Assembly (NCBI GenBank): GCA_021772165.1
Contig: JAJFMM010000096.1
Location: 1-17,830 of the forward strand
DNA: 17,830 nt
From: Chlamydiota bacterium
GTDB lineage: Bacteria > Chlamydiota > Chlamydiia > Chlamydiales > SM23-39
Direction: 5' to 3'
Shown: positions 1 to 7,299 of the stretch, one piece after another
How the letters are laid out: each line of letters starts with the position of its first letter
Position numbering within the stretch: position 1 is the stretch's first letter
The notes under the pieces: model-generated
The model's input: the letters and a program-made list of their open reading frames with translations, nothing else
Database searches by the model: none
What the model was told of the DNA's origin: nothing
Position numbers and translations under genes: made by a program

Positions 1-264
1 TTTCCTTATCTTAAAAGTGGAGGCATTTACGTCATTGAGGATTTAAGTTTTTGTCGAGACAACTACAAGGATGGATTGACCACATTTGAGTTTTTAAAGC
101 AGTTGATCGATGAGATCAATTACACATCTACTACCTGGACCGGACGAGCGAAGAATTCTGTCGAAACGTTGCCAAAGCATATTCAAGCCCAGCTGAATCT
201 CTATAGAAAAGATATCGACTGGATGATCATTCAACCGAATTTGGCACTTCTTACTAAAAAATAA
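1..264 (+). CDS. Methyltransferase-like protein, C-terminal part (5' end outside window)
   Basis: The reading frame is open from base 1 to a TAA at 262-264, giving 87 residues of a protein that starts upstream of the window. It aligns without gaps to the C-terminus of the next gene: by hand count 58 of 87 residues are identical (about 67%), so the two are tandem paralogues. Visible features are GGIYVIEDL, the late strand-turn typical of class I SAM-dependent methyltransferases of the macrocin/mycinamicin O-methyltransferase type, followed by a conserved YKDGLTTF segment and a shared tail. The SAM-binding part is not in the window, so activity cannot be judged. An internal ATG at base 76 would remove conserved sequence and is not the real start. 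The family assignment is inferred mainly from the full-length paralogue. The acceptor is unknown; a sugar of the surface polysaccharide would fit the neighbouring heptose genes. Confidence 0.7.
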   Translation, partial: FPYLKSGGIYVIEDLSFCRDNYKDGLTTFEFLKQLIDEINYTSTTWTGRAKNSVETLPKHIQAQLNLYRKDIDWMIIQPNLALLTKK

Positions 265-280
265 TATATTTAGGATTCTT

Positions 281-943
281 ATGTACAGTACAGAAAAAAA
301 TGTGAGTGATTACAAGGCTCTCGATGATCTTTTTTTAAAATACAAATCAATTAAGTCATCTCAGTATCATGATTATTCGAAAATTTACTCTAGATTTTTT
401 GCTCCTATTAGAAATAAGAAACTTAAAATTCTTGAGATCGGAATCCGTAGAGAAGAGAGTGCAAAGACTTGGATTGAATATTTTCCGAATGCAGATCTCC
501 ATTTCATAGATAGAGAAGAAGTTCAAATTACCTCTGAACAGGGGAAGTATTATATTGTTAATCCCAATGTTCCCAATCAATTGAACGCCTTTATTTTGAA
601 AGTAGGTGCTGATTTCGATCTCATTATCGACGGAGGAGGGCATACGTCATCCCAGCAGATTACGAGTTTCGAGGTTCTTTTTTCCTACCTGAAACAAGGC
701 GGTATCTACGCGATCGAGAATCTGAGTTTTTCCAAAGGAAACTACAAAGATGGGCTGACGACGTTTGATTTTTTAAAGCATCTACTCGATGAGATCAATT
801 GGCTGCCAGCTACCTGGACGGGGCAAGGAAGGAATTGTAATGAAAAATTACCCCCTCATATTCGCGAGCAGTTGCATCTTTATCGGAAGAGCATTGATTG
901 GATGGTCATACAGTCAAATCTGGCGCTGATCACGAAAAGATAG
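281..943 (+). CDS. Class I SAM-dependent methyltransferase-like protein (tandem paralogue)
   Basis: This 220-residue protein starts at an ATG preceded by a weak Shine-Dalgarno (TAGGAT) and lies 16 bases after its paralogue. KILEIGI (residues 49-55) matches the glycine-rich SAM-binding loop, and YFPNADLHFID (68-77) ends in an acidic residue suited to the ribose. FDLIIDGGGH (112-121) corresponds to the IIDDGSH motif of macrocin/mycinamicin-type O-methyltransferases, and GGIYAIENL (140-148) to GGxYxIEDL. Several key positions differ from that consensus: the second Asp of DDGSH is Gly, the Ser is Gly, and EDL is ENL. Activity may therefore be altered or lost. Its DNA is much poorer in G+C (96 of 300 bases at 301-600) than the heptose genes that follow, which fits acquisition with a variable glycan locus. 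Substrate unknown; family fairly sure, function not. Confidence 0.65.
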   Translation: MYSTEKNVSDYKALDDLFLKYKSIKSSQYHDYSKIYSRFFAPIRNKKLKILEIGIRREESAKTWIEYFPNADLHFIDREEVQITSEQGKYYIVNPNVPNQLNAFILKVGADFDLIIDGGGHTSSQQITSFEVLFSYLKQGGIYAIENLSFSKGNYKDGLTTFDFLKHLLDEINWLPATWTGQGRNCNEKLPPHIREQLHLYRKSIDWMVIQSNLALITKR

Positions 944-1012
944 TCTTTAATGGCAGTTTTTGCATTTAGGGAGCAAATCTGTTAGAGTTTTCCCTCAATT
1001 TGATGGAAGGCT

Positions 1013-1993
1013 ATGGATAAGAATTCTCTGATTGTTGTGACCGGAGCTGCGGGGATGATCGGCTCCGGTGTCGTTCGCTGTCTCAATGACCGCGGTTATC
1101 AAAATCTTCTGCTCGTTGATGATCTGAAGCAAACAGACAAGTGGAAAAATCTTGTTGGCAAACAGTTTCTCGATCTAATTTCCAGGCACAAAATTCTCGA
1201 TCATTTGAAAGGTATGCAAGGCGAAGTGGAGGCTGTTGTGCATCTCGGCGCTTGCTCCGATACGGTCGAGACAGATGCAGATTACCTGCTTGAAAATAAC
1301 TACCGCTTCTCCATTCGCCTCGCCCAGTGGGCTCTTGAGCATAATAAGCGCTTCATCTACGCCTCTTCAGCAGCGACTTATGGTGATGGCACTCTAGGTT
1401 TTTCTGATGATGAAGATGCTATCGAAGAGCTGCGGCCACTCAATATGTACGCCTTTTCCAAACAGCTCGTCGATCTCTGGATGAAGCGACAAGGTGCTTT
1501 GAAGAGTGCGGTCGGTTTGAAGTATTTCAATGTGTTTGGACCGAATGAATATCATAAGGGGCACATGGCTTCCATGGTGCTTAAAATGATGGCCAAAGCA
1601 CAAAATGAGGGTGTAATTCACCTTTATAAATCGAATCATGCTAACTTTGGCGATGGTGGTCAAATGCGTGATTTTATCTATGTGAAAGACGCGGTGCGTA
1701 TGACATGCGATCTGTTAGAGCCTGCAGCCAAAAACGTGGCCGGTCTCTACAACATTGGACGTGGCTCTCCTACGAGCTGGAATTCGTTGGCAGGAGCTCT
1801 TTTTACCTCAATAGGTAAGCCTCCTTCCATCGAATATATCCCTATGCCGCCCGAGCTCTCTCGCCAATACCAGAATTACACTTGCGCTGACATGGATAAA
1901 TTCCATAAGATTTTTTCTCCTGCCGAGACCTCGATAGAACTCGCCGTTCAGGAATATGCACAGGACTATTTGATGAAAGATGCCCGATGGTAA
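1013..1993 (+). CDS. hldD: ADP-L-glycero-D-manno-heptose 6-epimerase
   Basis: HldD converts ADP-D-glycero-D-manno-heptose to the L-glycero form, the last step in making activated heptose for the LPS inner core. It acts in the cytoplasm with bound NADP. The 326 residues match the usual length (about 310-330). The N-terminal Rossmann motif GxxGxxG is at residues 11-17, HLGACSDTVETD at 77-88 is a typical HldD signature, ASSAATYG (117-124) provides the catalytic serine region, and YAFSK (146-150) supplies the Tyr-x-x-x-Lys pair. YFNVFGPNEYHKG is also characteristic. GGAAGG lies close before the ATG, so the start is plausible. The stop codon overlaps the hldE start by 7 bases, indicating one transcript and coupled translation. 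Heptose is absent from LPS of the genus Chlamydia, so this gene sets the organism apart from that genus. Confidence 0.93.
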   Translation: MDKNSLIVVTGAAGMIGSGVVRCLNDRGYQNLLLVDDLKQTDKWKNLVGKQFLDLISRHKILDHLKGMQGEVEAVVHLGACSDTVETDADYLLENNYRFSIRLAQWALEHNKRFIYASSAATYGDGTLGFSDDEDAIEELRPLNMYAFSKQLVDLWMKRQGALKSAVGLKYFNVFGPNEYHKGHMASMVLKMMAKAQNEGVIHLYKSNHANFGDGGQMRDFIYVKDAVRMTCDLLEPAAKNVAGLYNIGRGSPTSWNSLAGALFTSIGKPPSIEYIPMPPELSRQYQNYTCADMDKFHKIFSPAETSIELAVQEYAQDYLMKDARW

Positions 1994-3336
1994 AACTCGC
2001 CGGTACACTTAGCCATTTTCAGCCTGTCTCCGCCCTTGTTGTCGGTGACTATATGCTCGACCGTTATACAACGGGCAGAGTCAAGCGCATCTCTCCTGAA
2101 GCGCCTGTGCCTGTCATGGAAGTCCTCAAGCAGGAATCGCGCCCCGGCGGCGCCGGCAACGTTGTCTTGAGTCTTCTCGCTTTAGGCGCTCATGTCATGT
2201 CTGCCGGTCGCATCGGTGATGACTGGGAAGGGCGGGAAATCACAGCTTCTCTTCTAAAAGAGAGCGCGAACATCGAATCTCTCATTGTTGAAAAGCAGTA
2301 TAAAACACCTGTCAAAAACCGACTGATCGCCGACAGCCAACAGCTGCTGCGAGTCGATCAGGAGATCATTACACCTATCTCCTCTTCTTTTGAAGCGCGT
2401 CTGATGGAAAAATTGTCCGACGTTTCTAAAAGAGCGCAGGTGATTGCTCTTTCCGATTATGGAAAGGGCCTACTGACGCCTTCTTTGATTGCCAAAGTCA
2501 TTGCGTTAGCCAGAGGCTCTGACATTCCGATCATCGTTGATCCGAAAGGCATCGATTTTGCCAAGTATCGCGGAGCGACCATTCTCAAACCGAACTTATC
2601 TGAAGCCTATGCCGCAGCAAAGATGGCGCAATCAGAGCCGCTAGAAGCCGTTGCAGAAAAGATCCATCAGATCACCGATGTTGATCATCTGCTCATCACG
2701 CGCTCAGATGCGGGGATCTCTCTTTTCGATCGCTCGATGCGCAGAATAGATTTCCCGGTGCGTTCAAGAGAGGTGAATGATGTAACCGGGGCCGGCGATA
2801 CTGTGCTGGCTGTGATCAGTGCTGCTCTTGCCAATGGTCTTGATCTCTCTATTGCCGTGCAGTTGGCGAACATCGCGGCGGGAATCGCTATCGAAAGGCT
2901 TGGTTGTGTCCAGGTAACGCTCGCAGAATTGGCCCATCGTCTGCTGGAATTCGACTCAGACTCTAAAGTTTTCGACGATAGCCACACCTTTGCATTGAGT
3001 CAGGTGCTCAAGGATAAGCACTATTCACTTCTTGTGTTGGCCAAAGGGCAGAAGATGTCGAATGCACTCTTTCGCGCTCTTCGTACTCTGGGTGGATCGG
3101 AGGAGGAGCATCTTGCAGTTTATGTGCGCGACTCGCATGCGGACGATGAGTTTATCCACTTTCTCTCCTCTCTCCATGAGGTCAATACGATCATTTTGCA
3201 AACAGAGAGTCTGATGAATCTATGCGAAACGATTCATCCCAATGGGATCTATTTCCTAGAGAAAGAAAAACTGAAGAAGTTCGAGGGTGCGCATGAGTTG
3301 CTATCTGTTCTACGACATAACCAGCAACCTGTCTGA
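1987..3336 (+). CDS. hldE: D-glycero-beta-D-manno-heptose 7-phosphate kinase with degenerate adenylyltransferase domain
   Basis: HldE normally has two domains: a ribokinase-fold kinase that phosphorylates heptose 7-phosphate at O1, and a nucleotidyltransferase that makes ADP-heptose. Residues 1-320 are a convincing kinase: GDYMLDRYTTG (20-30), the sugar-binding RPGGAGNV (52-59), DPKG (185-188), KPN (201-203) and the catalytic DVTGAGDT (265-272) are all present. Residues about 327-445 occupy the place of the adenylyltransferase, and a faint match to its second half survives (LHEVNTIILQTESLMNLCETIHPN). The nucleotide-binding HxGH of the NGxFDxLHxGH motif and the KGGDY motif are not visible. I infer that this half is inactive or repurposed. 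The start overlaps hldD by 7 bases, and the last 27 bases overlap the convergent mnmA. Kinase call secure; bifunctionality doubtful. Confidence 0.88.
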   Translation: MVKLAGTLSHFQPVSALVVGDYMLDRYTTGRVKRISPEAPVPVMEVLKQESRPGGAGNVVLSLLALGAHVMSAGRIGDDWEGREITASLLKESANIESLIVEKQYKTPVKNRLIADSQQLLRVDQEIITPISSSFEARLMEKLSDVSKRAQVIALSDYGKGLLTPSLIAKVIALARGSDIPIIVDPKGIDFAKYRGATILKPNLSEAYAAAKMAQSEPLEAVAEKIHQITDVDHLLITRSDAGISLFDRSMRRIDFPVRSREVNDVTGAGDTVLAVISAALANGLDLSIAVQLANIAAGIAIERLGCVQVTLAELAHRLLEFDSDSKVFDDSHTFALSQVLKDKHYSLLVLAKGQKMSNALFRALRTLGGSEEEHLAVYVRDSHADDEFIHFLSSLHEVNTIILQTESLMNLCETIHPNGIYFLEKEKLKKFEGAHELLSVLRHNQQPV

Positions 3337-4428
3337 CAACTCTTTTTTCATTGTGTAGTAGGAGGGGCCGGCTTCGCGGATGACCGCTCCGCCTAAGCAG
3401 TGATCTCCCTGATAGAAGACGACCGATTGGCCGGGTGTAACCGCTCTTTGTGGATGCTCGAATGAGACGATCCATTGTGATCCTTGCTTCTCTAAAGTGC
3501 AGGGTGTGTCCTTTTGCCTGTAGCGGATCTTTGCGGTGCAAGAGAGTGGTAGAGGGGGCGCTTCTCCTGAAATCCAGGTAAACGAATCGGCAATCAGTGT
3601 ATCGAAATAGAGAGCCGGATGGCGCTCGCCCCTTTCGACAAACACGGCATTGTTCTCCAGATCTTTTCCAACAACGTACCAAGCATCCCCTTCGCCGCCG
3701 AGGCCGAGGCCTCTTCGCTGTCCGATCGTATAGTAGGCGACGCCATCGTGCTCTCCAACTTTTTTTCCATCGAGAGTGAGCAGCGGTCCCTTTTGAAAGC
3801 CGAGGTATTGACTGAGAAACGATTTAAAATTGCGCTCTCCAATGAAACAGATGCCTGTGCTGTCCTTTTTTTCAGAGGTGGGCAGTCCCGCTTTTCTCGC
3901 TAGTTCGCGCACCTCGGGTTTGCAAAGATGACCGATCGGAAAGAGTGTGGATCTGAGGGCGGAGGCATCGATGGCATGAAGAAAATAGCTCTGATCTTTG
4001 GCCGGATCGGCACCTTTGAAGAGCTGGCCTGTCGAAGAGTCCACTTGGCAATAGTGACCTGTCGCTAGATGACTGGCTCCGAGCTCAAAAGCCTTTTTCA
4101 AAAAAACTTTAAACTTGATCTCTCGATTGCAGAGAACGTCGGGATTTGGCGTGAGACCCTCTTTGCACTCGCTTAGGAACTGCTCGAACACCGCGTCTCG
4201 GTATTCCCTGACGAAGTTGACGCTGTAGAAGGGGATTCCGATCTTTGCGCAGACGGCCGCGGCATCTTCTGCTTCGCGAGAGGAGAGGCAGTTGCCATTG
4301 GGGTCATCTTCTTCCCAATTCTTCATGAAAAGACCCATGACATTGAGTCCTTTCTCCTTGAGGAGAAGGGCTGAAACGGAAGAATCGACTCCGCCGGACA
4401 TCCCGACGGCTACCAGTTGTTTATTCAT
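3310..4428 (-). CDS. mnmA: tRNA-specific 2-thiouridylase MnmA
   Basis: MnmA installs sulfur at C2 of the wobble uridine of tRNAs for Lys, Glu and Gln, using ATP to adenylate the base and a relayed persulfide. Its 372 residues match E. coli MnmA (about 368). The PP-loop SGGVDS is at residues 11-16. The two catalytic cysteines are visible: Cys100 in DVLCNREIKF and Cys194 in STGICFIGER. TGHY (123-126) and DQSYFL (145-150) are further family signatures, and the C-terminal beta-barrel region contains GQRRGLGLGG. It starts at an ATG 65 bases after htpX, so the two may be cotranscribed; no convincing promoter was seen in that gap. The 3' end overlaps the convergent hldE by 27 bases, leaving no room for an intergenic terminator. 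Confidence 0.95.
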   Translation of the reverse strand: MNKQLVAVGMSGGVDSSVSALLLKEKGLNVMGLFMKNWEEDDPNGNCLSSREAEDAAAVCAKIGIPFYSVNFVREYRDAVFEQFLSECKEGLTPNPDVLCNREIKFKVFLKKAFELGASHLATGHYCQVDSSTGQLFKGADPAKDQSYFLHAIDASALRSTLFPIGHLCKPEVRELARKAGLPTSEKKDSTGICFIGERNFKSFLSQYLGFQKGPLLTLDGKKVGEHDGVAYYTIGQRRGLGLGGEGDAWYVVGKDLENNAVFVERGERHPALYFDTLIADSFTWISGEAPPLPLSCTAKIRYRQKDTPCTLEKQGSQWIVSFEHPQRAVTPGQSVVFYQGDHCLGGAVIREAGPSYYTMKKELSDRLLVMS

Positions 4429-4493
4429 GGGAAATAGGATAGCAGAGGGCCTTGAAAAAAACAGCGCATTAAAAATTTTATTCAGGACTATTT

Positions 4494-5399
4494 TTAATGA
4501 TTTCGTAGCTTTTCAATTCTTTCTTCTAAAGGAGGGTGGGTAGAAAAGAGGCTCAGTAAACCTTTTTTGGTATGCGTGGAGATTTTGAATGCGGCATAGG
4601 CGGGTTTTTCTGTGCGGGGATCTTTGATCTCTTTTAAAACGCGTAAGCTTTTGAGGGCATCGATCATGTTCTCTTTGCCGGCGAGGCGAGCGCCGCCTGC
4701 GTCTGCCCTAAATTCTCTCCAGCGCGAATAGGCTGCAATGAGAATAGAGCCGAGAACCATAAAAATGATTTCAAATAGAATCACAAAGAGATAGTAGCTC
4801 ATGTAGCTGCCGCCGGAGCTGCTGTTGCGGTTGCGCCCGAGGCCGGAGACGGCGTAGGCGATGACGCGTGCGAGGAACATGACAAAAGCATTCACAACGC
4901 CTTGTAAAAGCGTCATGGTGACCATGTCTCCATTGGCGATATGTGAGATCTCGTGGCCAAGTACGCCGCGGATCTCGTTTCCTTTCATTCTTTGTAGAAG
5001 GCCACTGGATACAGCGACGAGAGAGCGGCTTTTCGTGGGGCCTGTGGCAAAGGCGTTGACTTCGTTGGAGCGGAAGACGCCGACTTCCGGAGTAGGGATG
5101 CCAGCTTCAAGGGAAAGGCTATGAACAGTGTCGAGAAGTTCTCTCATTTCGGGGTCGTTAGTCTGCGTGTCGATGATCTGGACGCCCATGGCCCATTTTG
5201 CCATTACTTTGGATAGGGCGAGAGAGATGAGCGCGCCCCCCATTCCCCAAATAATGCAGAAAATAAGTAGCTGTCCGTAGTTGATTCCATACTGGGCGAG
5301 AAAGGGTCTGATGTTGAGAACACTCAGCACCAGAGAAATCATGATGACTACAAGAAAATTTAGTAAAAAAAATAGAAGAACTCTTTTCGCAAGTGCCAT
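4494..5399 (-). CDS. htpX: Membrane-bound zinc metalloprotease HtpX (family M48B)
   Basis: HtpX is an inner-membrane protease that degrades misfolded membrane proteins, working beside FtsH. The 301 residues match the family (E. coli 293). Two N-terminal membrane helices are seen (about residues 7-27 and 43-63), then the catalytic HEISH at 149-153 (HExxH zinc motif). A hydrophobic stretch follows at about 162-185, another at about 203-224, and WREFRADAGGA (227-237) carries the third zinc ligand, probably Glu229. The C-terminal FSTHPPLEERI is a family hallmark. The ATG at 5397-5399 has GGAG a few bases upstream and a good promoter further up. The gene diverges from the small gene at 5613 and precedes mnmA. 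Stress induction is common for HtpX, but no specific operator is evident apart from a palindrome in the divergent region. Confidence 0.95.
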   Translation of the reverse strand: MALAKRVLLFFLLNFLVVIMISLVLSVLNIRPFLAQYGINYGQLLIFCIIWGMGGALISLALSKVMAKWAMGVQIIDTQTNDPEMRELLDTVHSLSLEAGIPTPEVGVFRSNEVNAFATGPTKSRSLVAVSSGLLQRMKGNEIRGVLGHEISHIANGDMVTMTLLQGVVNAFVMFLARVIAYAVSGLGRNRNSSSGGSYMSYYLFVILFEIIFMVLGSILIAAYSRWREFRADAGGARLAGKENMIDALKSLRVLKEIKDPRTEKPAYAAFKISTHTKKGLLSLFSTHPPLEERIEKLRNH

Positions 5400-5425
5400 A
5401 GCGTAAACTCCAATCGCTGGTAACG

Positions 5426-5454
5426 ATTTAAGCTGAAAAACATTTATCCGTCAA
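5426..5454 (-). promoter_or_regulatory. Predicted sigma-70-type promoter of htpX
   Basis: Reading the minus strand, TTGACG (5449-5454) and TTAAAT (5426-5431) are separated by 17 bases. This matches the -35 and -10 consensus at 5 of 6 and 4 of 6 positions. Transcription would start near base 5419, about 20 bases before the htpX ATG, leaving room for the GGAG Shine-Dalgarno. Prediction from sequence only. Confidence 0.5.
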
Positions 5455-5510
5455 GGTGGGAAGCGCTCCTATTAAACAGGTTCTGAGCGGTCGTTCCGTT
5501 TTCATTTGCT

Positions 5511-5526
5511 AGAAATAGCTATTTCT
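5511..5526. promoter_or_regulatory. 16-base perfect palindrome in the htpX / small-gene divergent region
   Basis: AGAAATAGCTATTTCT is a perfect 16-base palindrome. It lies in the 213-base region between the divergent htpX and the 82-residue gene, about 57 bases upstream of the predicted htpX -35 box and 86 bases before the other start. Its size suits a dimeric repressor or activator site. No promoter with good hexamers and spacing was found for the + strand gene, so which gene it would control is unclear. It could also be a chance AT-rich palindrome. Confidence 0.35.
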
Positions 5527-5612
5527 GTCATTTATCTGTACACAAATAGAGGAAAAACCCCTTCCAGAAGTATCTGACAAGCTATTTTTCGAAAAATTTA
5601 CTAGAGAGGCTC

Positions 5613-5861
5613 ATGGCGAAAGCAGTGGTCAAGTTACAGGAATCAGGCACTGATTCAAAAAGCTATTCGCTAGACGAGATCAAACAAACGCTCGCTGACA
5701 ACCATGCGTGTTATGTTTTGATCACTTGCGGATCTCCATCGAATGATGGAAAAATGAACGTGGAAATGTCTTATGAGGGAGATGAGGTGCTCGCTTCTTA
5801 CCTGGTAGACAACGCTCAGCAGATATTCGACGAGCATTCTAAGGAAAGTAAATCACACTGA
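5613..5861 (+). CDS. Small acidic protein of unknown function (82 residues)
   Basis: I do not recognise this protein. It is 82 residues, acidic, without a signal peptide or membrane segment, so probably cytoplasmic. A likely alpha/beta arrangement is visible: a helix around SLDEIKQTLADN (19-30), a hydrophobic strand ACYVLITCG (32-40), a strand around MNVEMSYEG, and a C-terminal helix EVLASYLVDNAQQIFDEH. Two cysteines (33 and 39) sit in the core strand, with no zinc pattern. GAGAGG precedes the ATG by three bases, which supports the start. The long upstream region and divergent orientation suggest it has its own promoter. Its last codons, including the stop, are repeated directly downstream. 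Coding is likely given the clean start and protein-like composition, but no function can be assigned. Confidence 0.7.
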   Translation: MAKAVVKLQESGTDSKSYSLDEIKQTLADNHACYVLITCGSPSNDGKMNVEMSYEGDEVLASYLVDNAQQIFDEHSKESKSH

Positions 5862-5880
5862 AGAAAGTAAATCGCACTGA
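5844..5880 (+). repeat. Tandem duplication of 18-base unit over a stop codon
   Basis: GAAAGTAAATCACACTGA (5844-5861) is followed after one base by the same 18 bases with one change, A to G (5863-5880). The first unit encodes the last codons and TGA stop of the small protein. The second lies just past the stop and is untranslated. It looks like a recent slippage or duplication event. Confidence 0.75.
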
Positions 5881-5937
5881 TGCTTGCGGCCAATCCTTTT
5901 TTTTCACTATGATTCGGTTAAGTCATAGAGGTTGATT

Positions 5938-7299
5938 GTGGAAAGGCTGCGCGCTTGGTTAGATCGTGAATATTCGAAGATACAAGAAGAGCTTTTCGCT
6001 TTTCTTCGTTTCAAAACAATTAGTACAGACCCCGCGTTTCTCCCTGAACATCTGAAGTGCTGCCAATGGCTGAGCACCATTTTTCAAGAGATGGACTTTA
6101 AAACGGAAACGATCGAAACGCCCGGCTTGCCTATCTTCTACGCAGAAAATCTAAACGCCGGTAGCGAGAAGCCAACAGTGCTTGTGTATGGCCATTACGA
6201 TGTACAGCCGATCGATCCGATTGATCTTTGGAAAAGCGATCCTTTCGAACCTGAGGAGCGAGATGGCAATGTGTATGCGCGAGGAGCTCTCGATGATAAG
6301 GGACAAATTTTTTATGCGGTAGCGGCTGCAAGAGCTCTTTTGGCGATCGATAAAACTCTGCCCGTGAATCTCAAATTTTGCATCGAAGGAGAAGAGGAGA
6401 GCGGTAGCGTAGGACTGGCTAAGTCTCTGCCCTCTTTGAAAGAAAAATTCTCAGCGGATTATCTTCTCGTTGTCGATTGCGGCCTGCCGGATGCAGAGAC
6501 GCCTGCGATCAATTTAGGCGGCAGGGGCATTACGACGATGGAGGTTGTGCTCAAGGGCTCTACTGAAGATCTGCACTCGGGACTCTATGGCGGTATTGCT
6601 TACAATCCGAATCGTGCATTAGTGGAACTTCTCACAGAGTGTTGGGATGAAACGGGACGCGTACAGGTGCCTCATTTTTACGACGACATCGTGGAAGGAG
6701 ATAAGAAACTTTTTGCCTCTTCTGCCATCAACGATAGTGATATAAAAGCTGTTGGTATCGAGGCCTTTTCTGCTGAAAAGGATCATTCTCTTCTGGAGTC
6801 GAATTGGTTTAGACCTACGCTTGAAATCAATGGGATTGCGGGTGGTTATGCGGGAGCCGGTTTTAAAACGGTCATTCCGGCAGAGGCGATTGCCAAGATC
6901 TCTTGCCGTCTGGTTCCGGATCAAGATCCAGGGAAAATCGGAGAGCTTGTTGCTGACTTTTTGAAAAAGAGAGTGAAGAAAGGGATTCAGATCCATGTTG
7001 ATGTGCAGCATGGAGGAAAACCATATCGCGGCAATCCCGATTCACGTCTTGCCAAAGCGGTAGCCATGGCCTATGTTGAGATTTTTAGCAAACCGTGCCT
7101 CAATACTCTCTCCGGGGGCTCGATTCCGATTGTATCGGATCTTGTCCATACAACCGGTGCCGAAGTGGTCGGCATGGGCTATGGATTACCAAGTGATAAT
7201 ATGCATGCTCCGAATGAGCATTTCGGTCTAGATCGCTTTAAAAAAGGGATTTTGACTGTTGCAAGAGCGATGCACCATTTAGGGCAAGCATGTCAGTAA
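5938..7299 (+). CDS. M20-family metallopeptidase (dipeptidase / ArgE-DapE-like)
   Basis: This is a cytoplasmic di-zinc hydrolase of the M20 family, probably a dipeptidase of the carnosinase/PepV-like branch. It would help recycle peptides for amino acids. The GTG at 5938 is preferred because AGAGG lies 6 bases before it; the TTG at 5932 would leave no spacing. From this start it has 453 residues. The metal site is intact: GHYD with His86, GALDDKG with bridging Asp119, GEEES with general base Glu152 and ligand Glu153, and VDCG with Asp180. A late MHAPNE supplies the last His near residue 433. A lid/dimer domain lies between, with DLHSGLYGG. The substrate cannot be decided from sequence. The stop overlaps the start of the next gene by 10 bases, so translation is likely coupled. 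Confidence 0.88.
   Translation: MERLRAWLDREYSKIQEELFAFLRFKTISTDPAFLPEHLKCCQWLSTIFQEMDFKTETIETPGLPIFYAENLNAGSEKPTVLVYGHYDVQPIDPIDLWKSDPFEPEERDGNVYARGALDDKGQIFYAVAAARALLAIDKTLPVNLKFCIEGEEESGSVGLAKSLPSLKEKFSADYLLVVDCGLPDAETPAINLGGRGITTMEVVLKGSTEDLHSGLYGGIAYNPNRALVELLTECWDETGRVQVPHFYDDIVEGDKKLFASSAINDSDIKAVGIEAFSAEKDHSLLESNWFRPTLEINGIAGGYAGAGFKTVIPAEAIAKISCRLVPDQDPGKIGELVADFLKKRVKKGIQIHVDVQHGGKPYRGNPDSRLAKAVAMAYVEIFSKPCLNTLSGGSIPIVSDLVHTTGAEVVGMGYGLPSDNMHAPNEHFGLDRFKKGILTVARAMHHLGQACQ

Noticed and set aside
3191..3682. 163-residue minus-strand frame overlapping the ends of mnmA and hldE
   Set aside because: It is the Arg/Ser-rich out-of-frame reading of mnmA on the same strand; both real genes here have clear family matches.
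5907..5928. Weak inverted repeat CTATGA / TCATAG before the M20 gene
   Set aside because: Only 6 base pairs with a 10-base loop and no further support; too likely by chance.
5932..5940. TTG at 5932 as start of the M20 peptidase
   Set aside because: AGAGG would directly abut this codon; the GTG at 5938 has a proper 6-base spacing.
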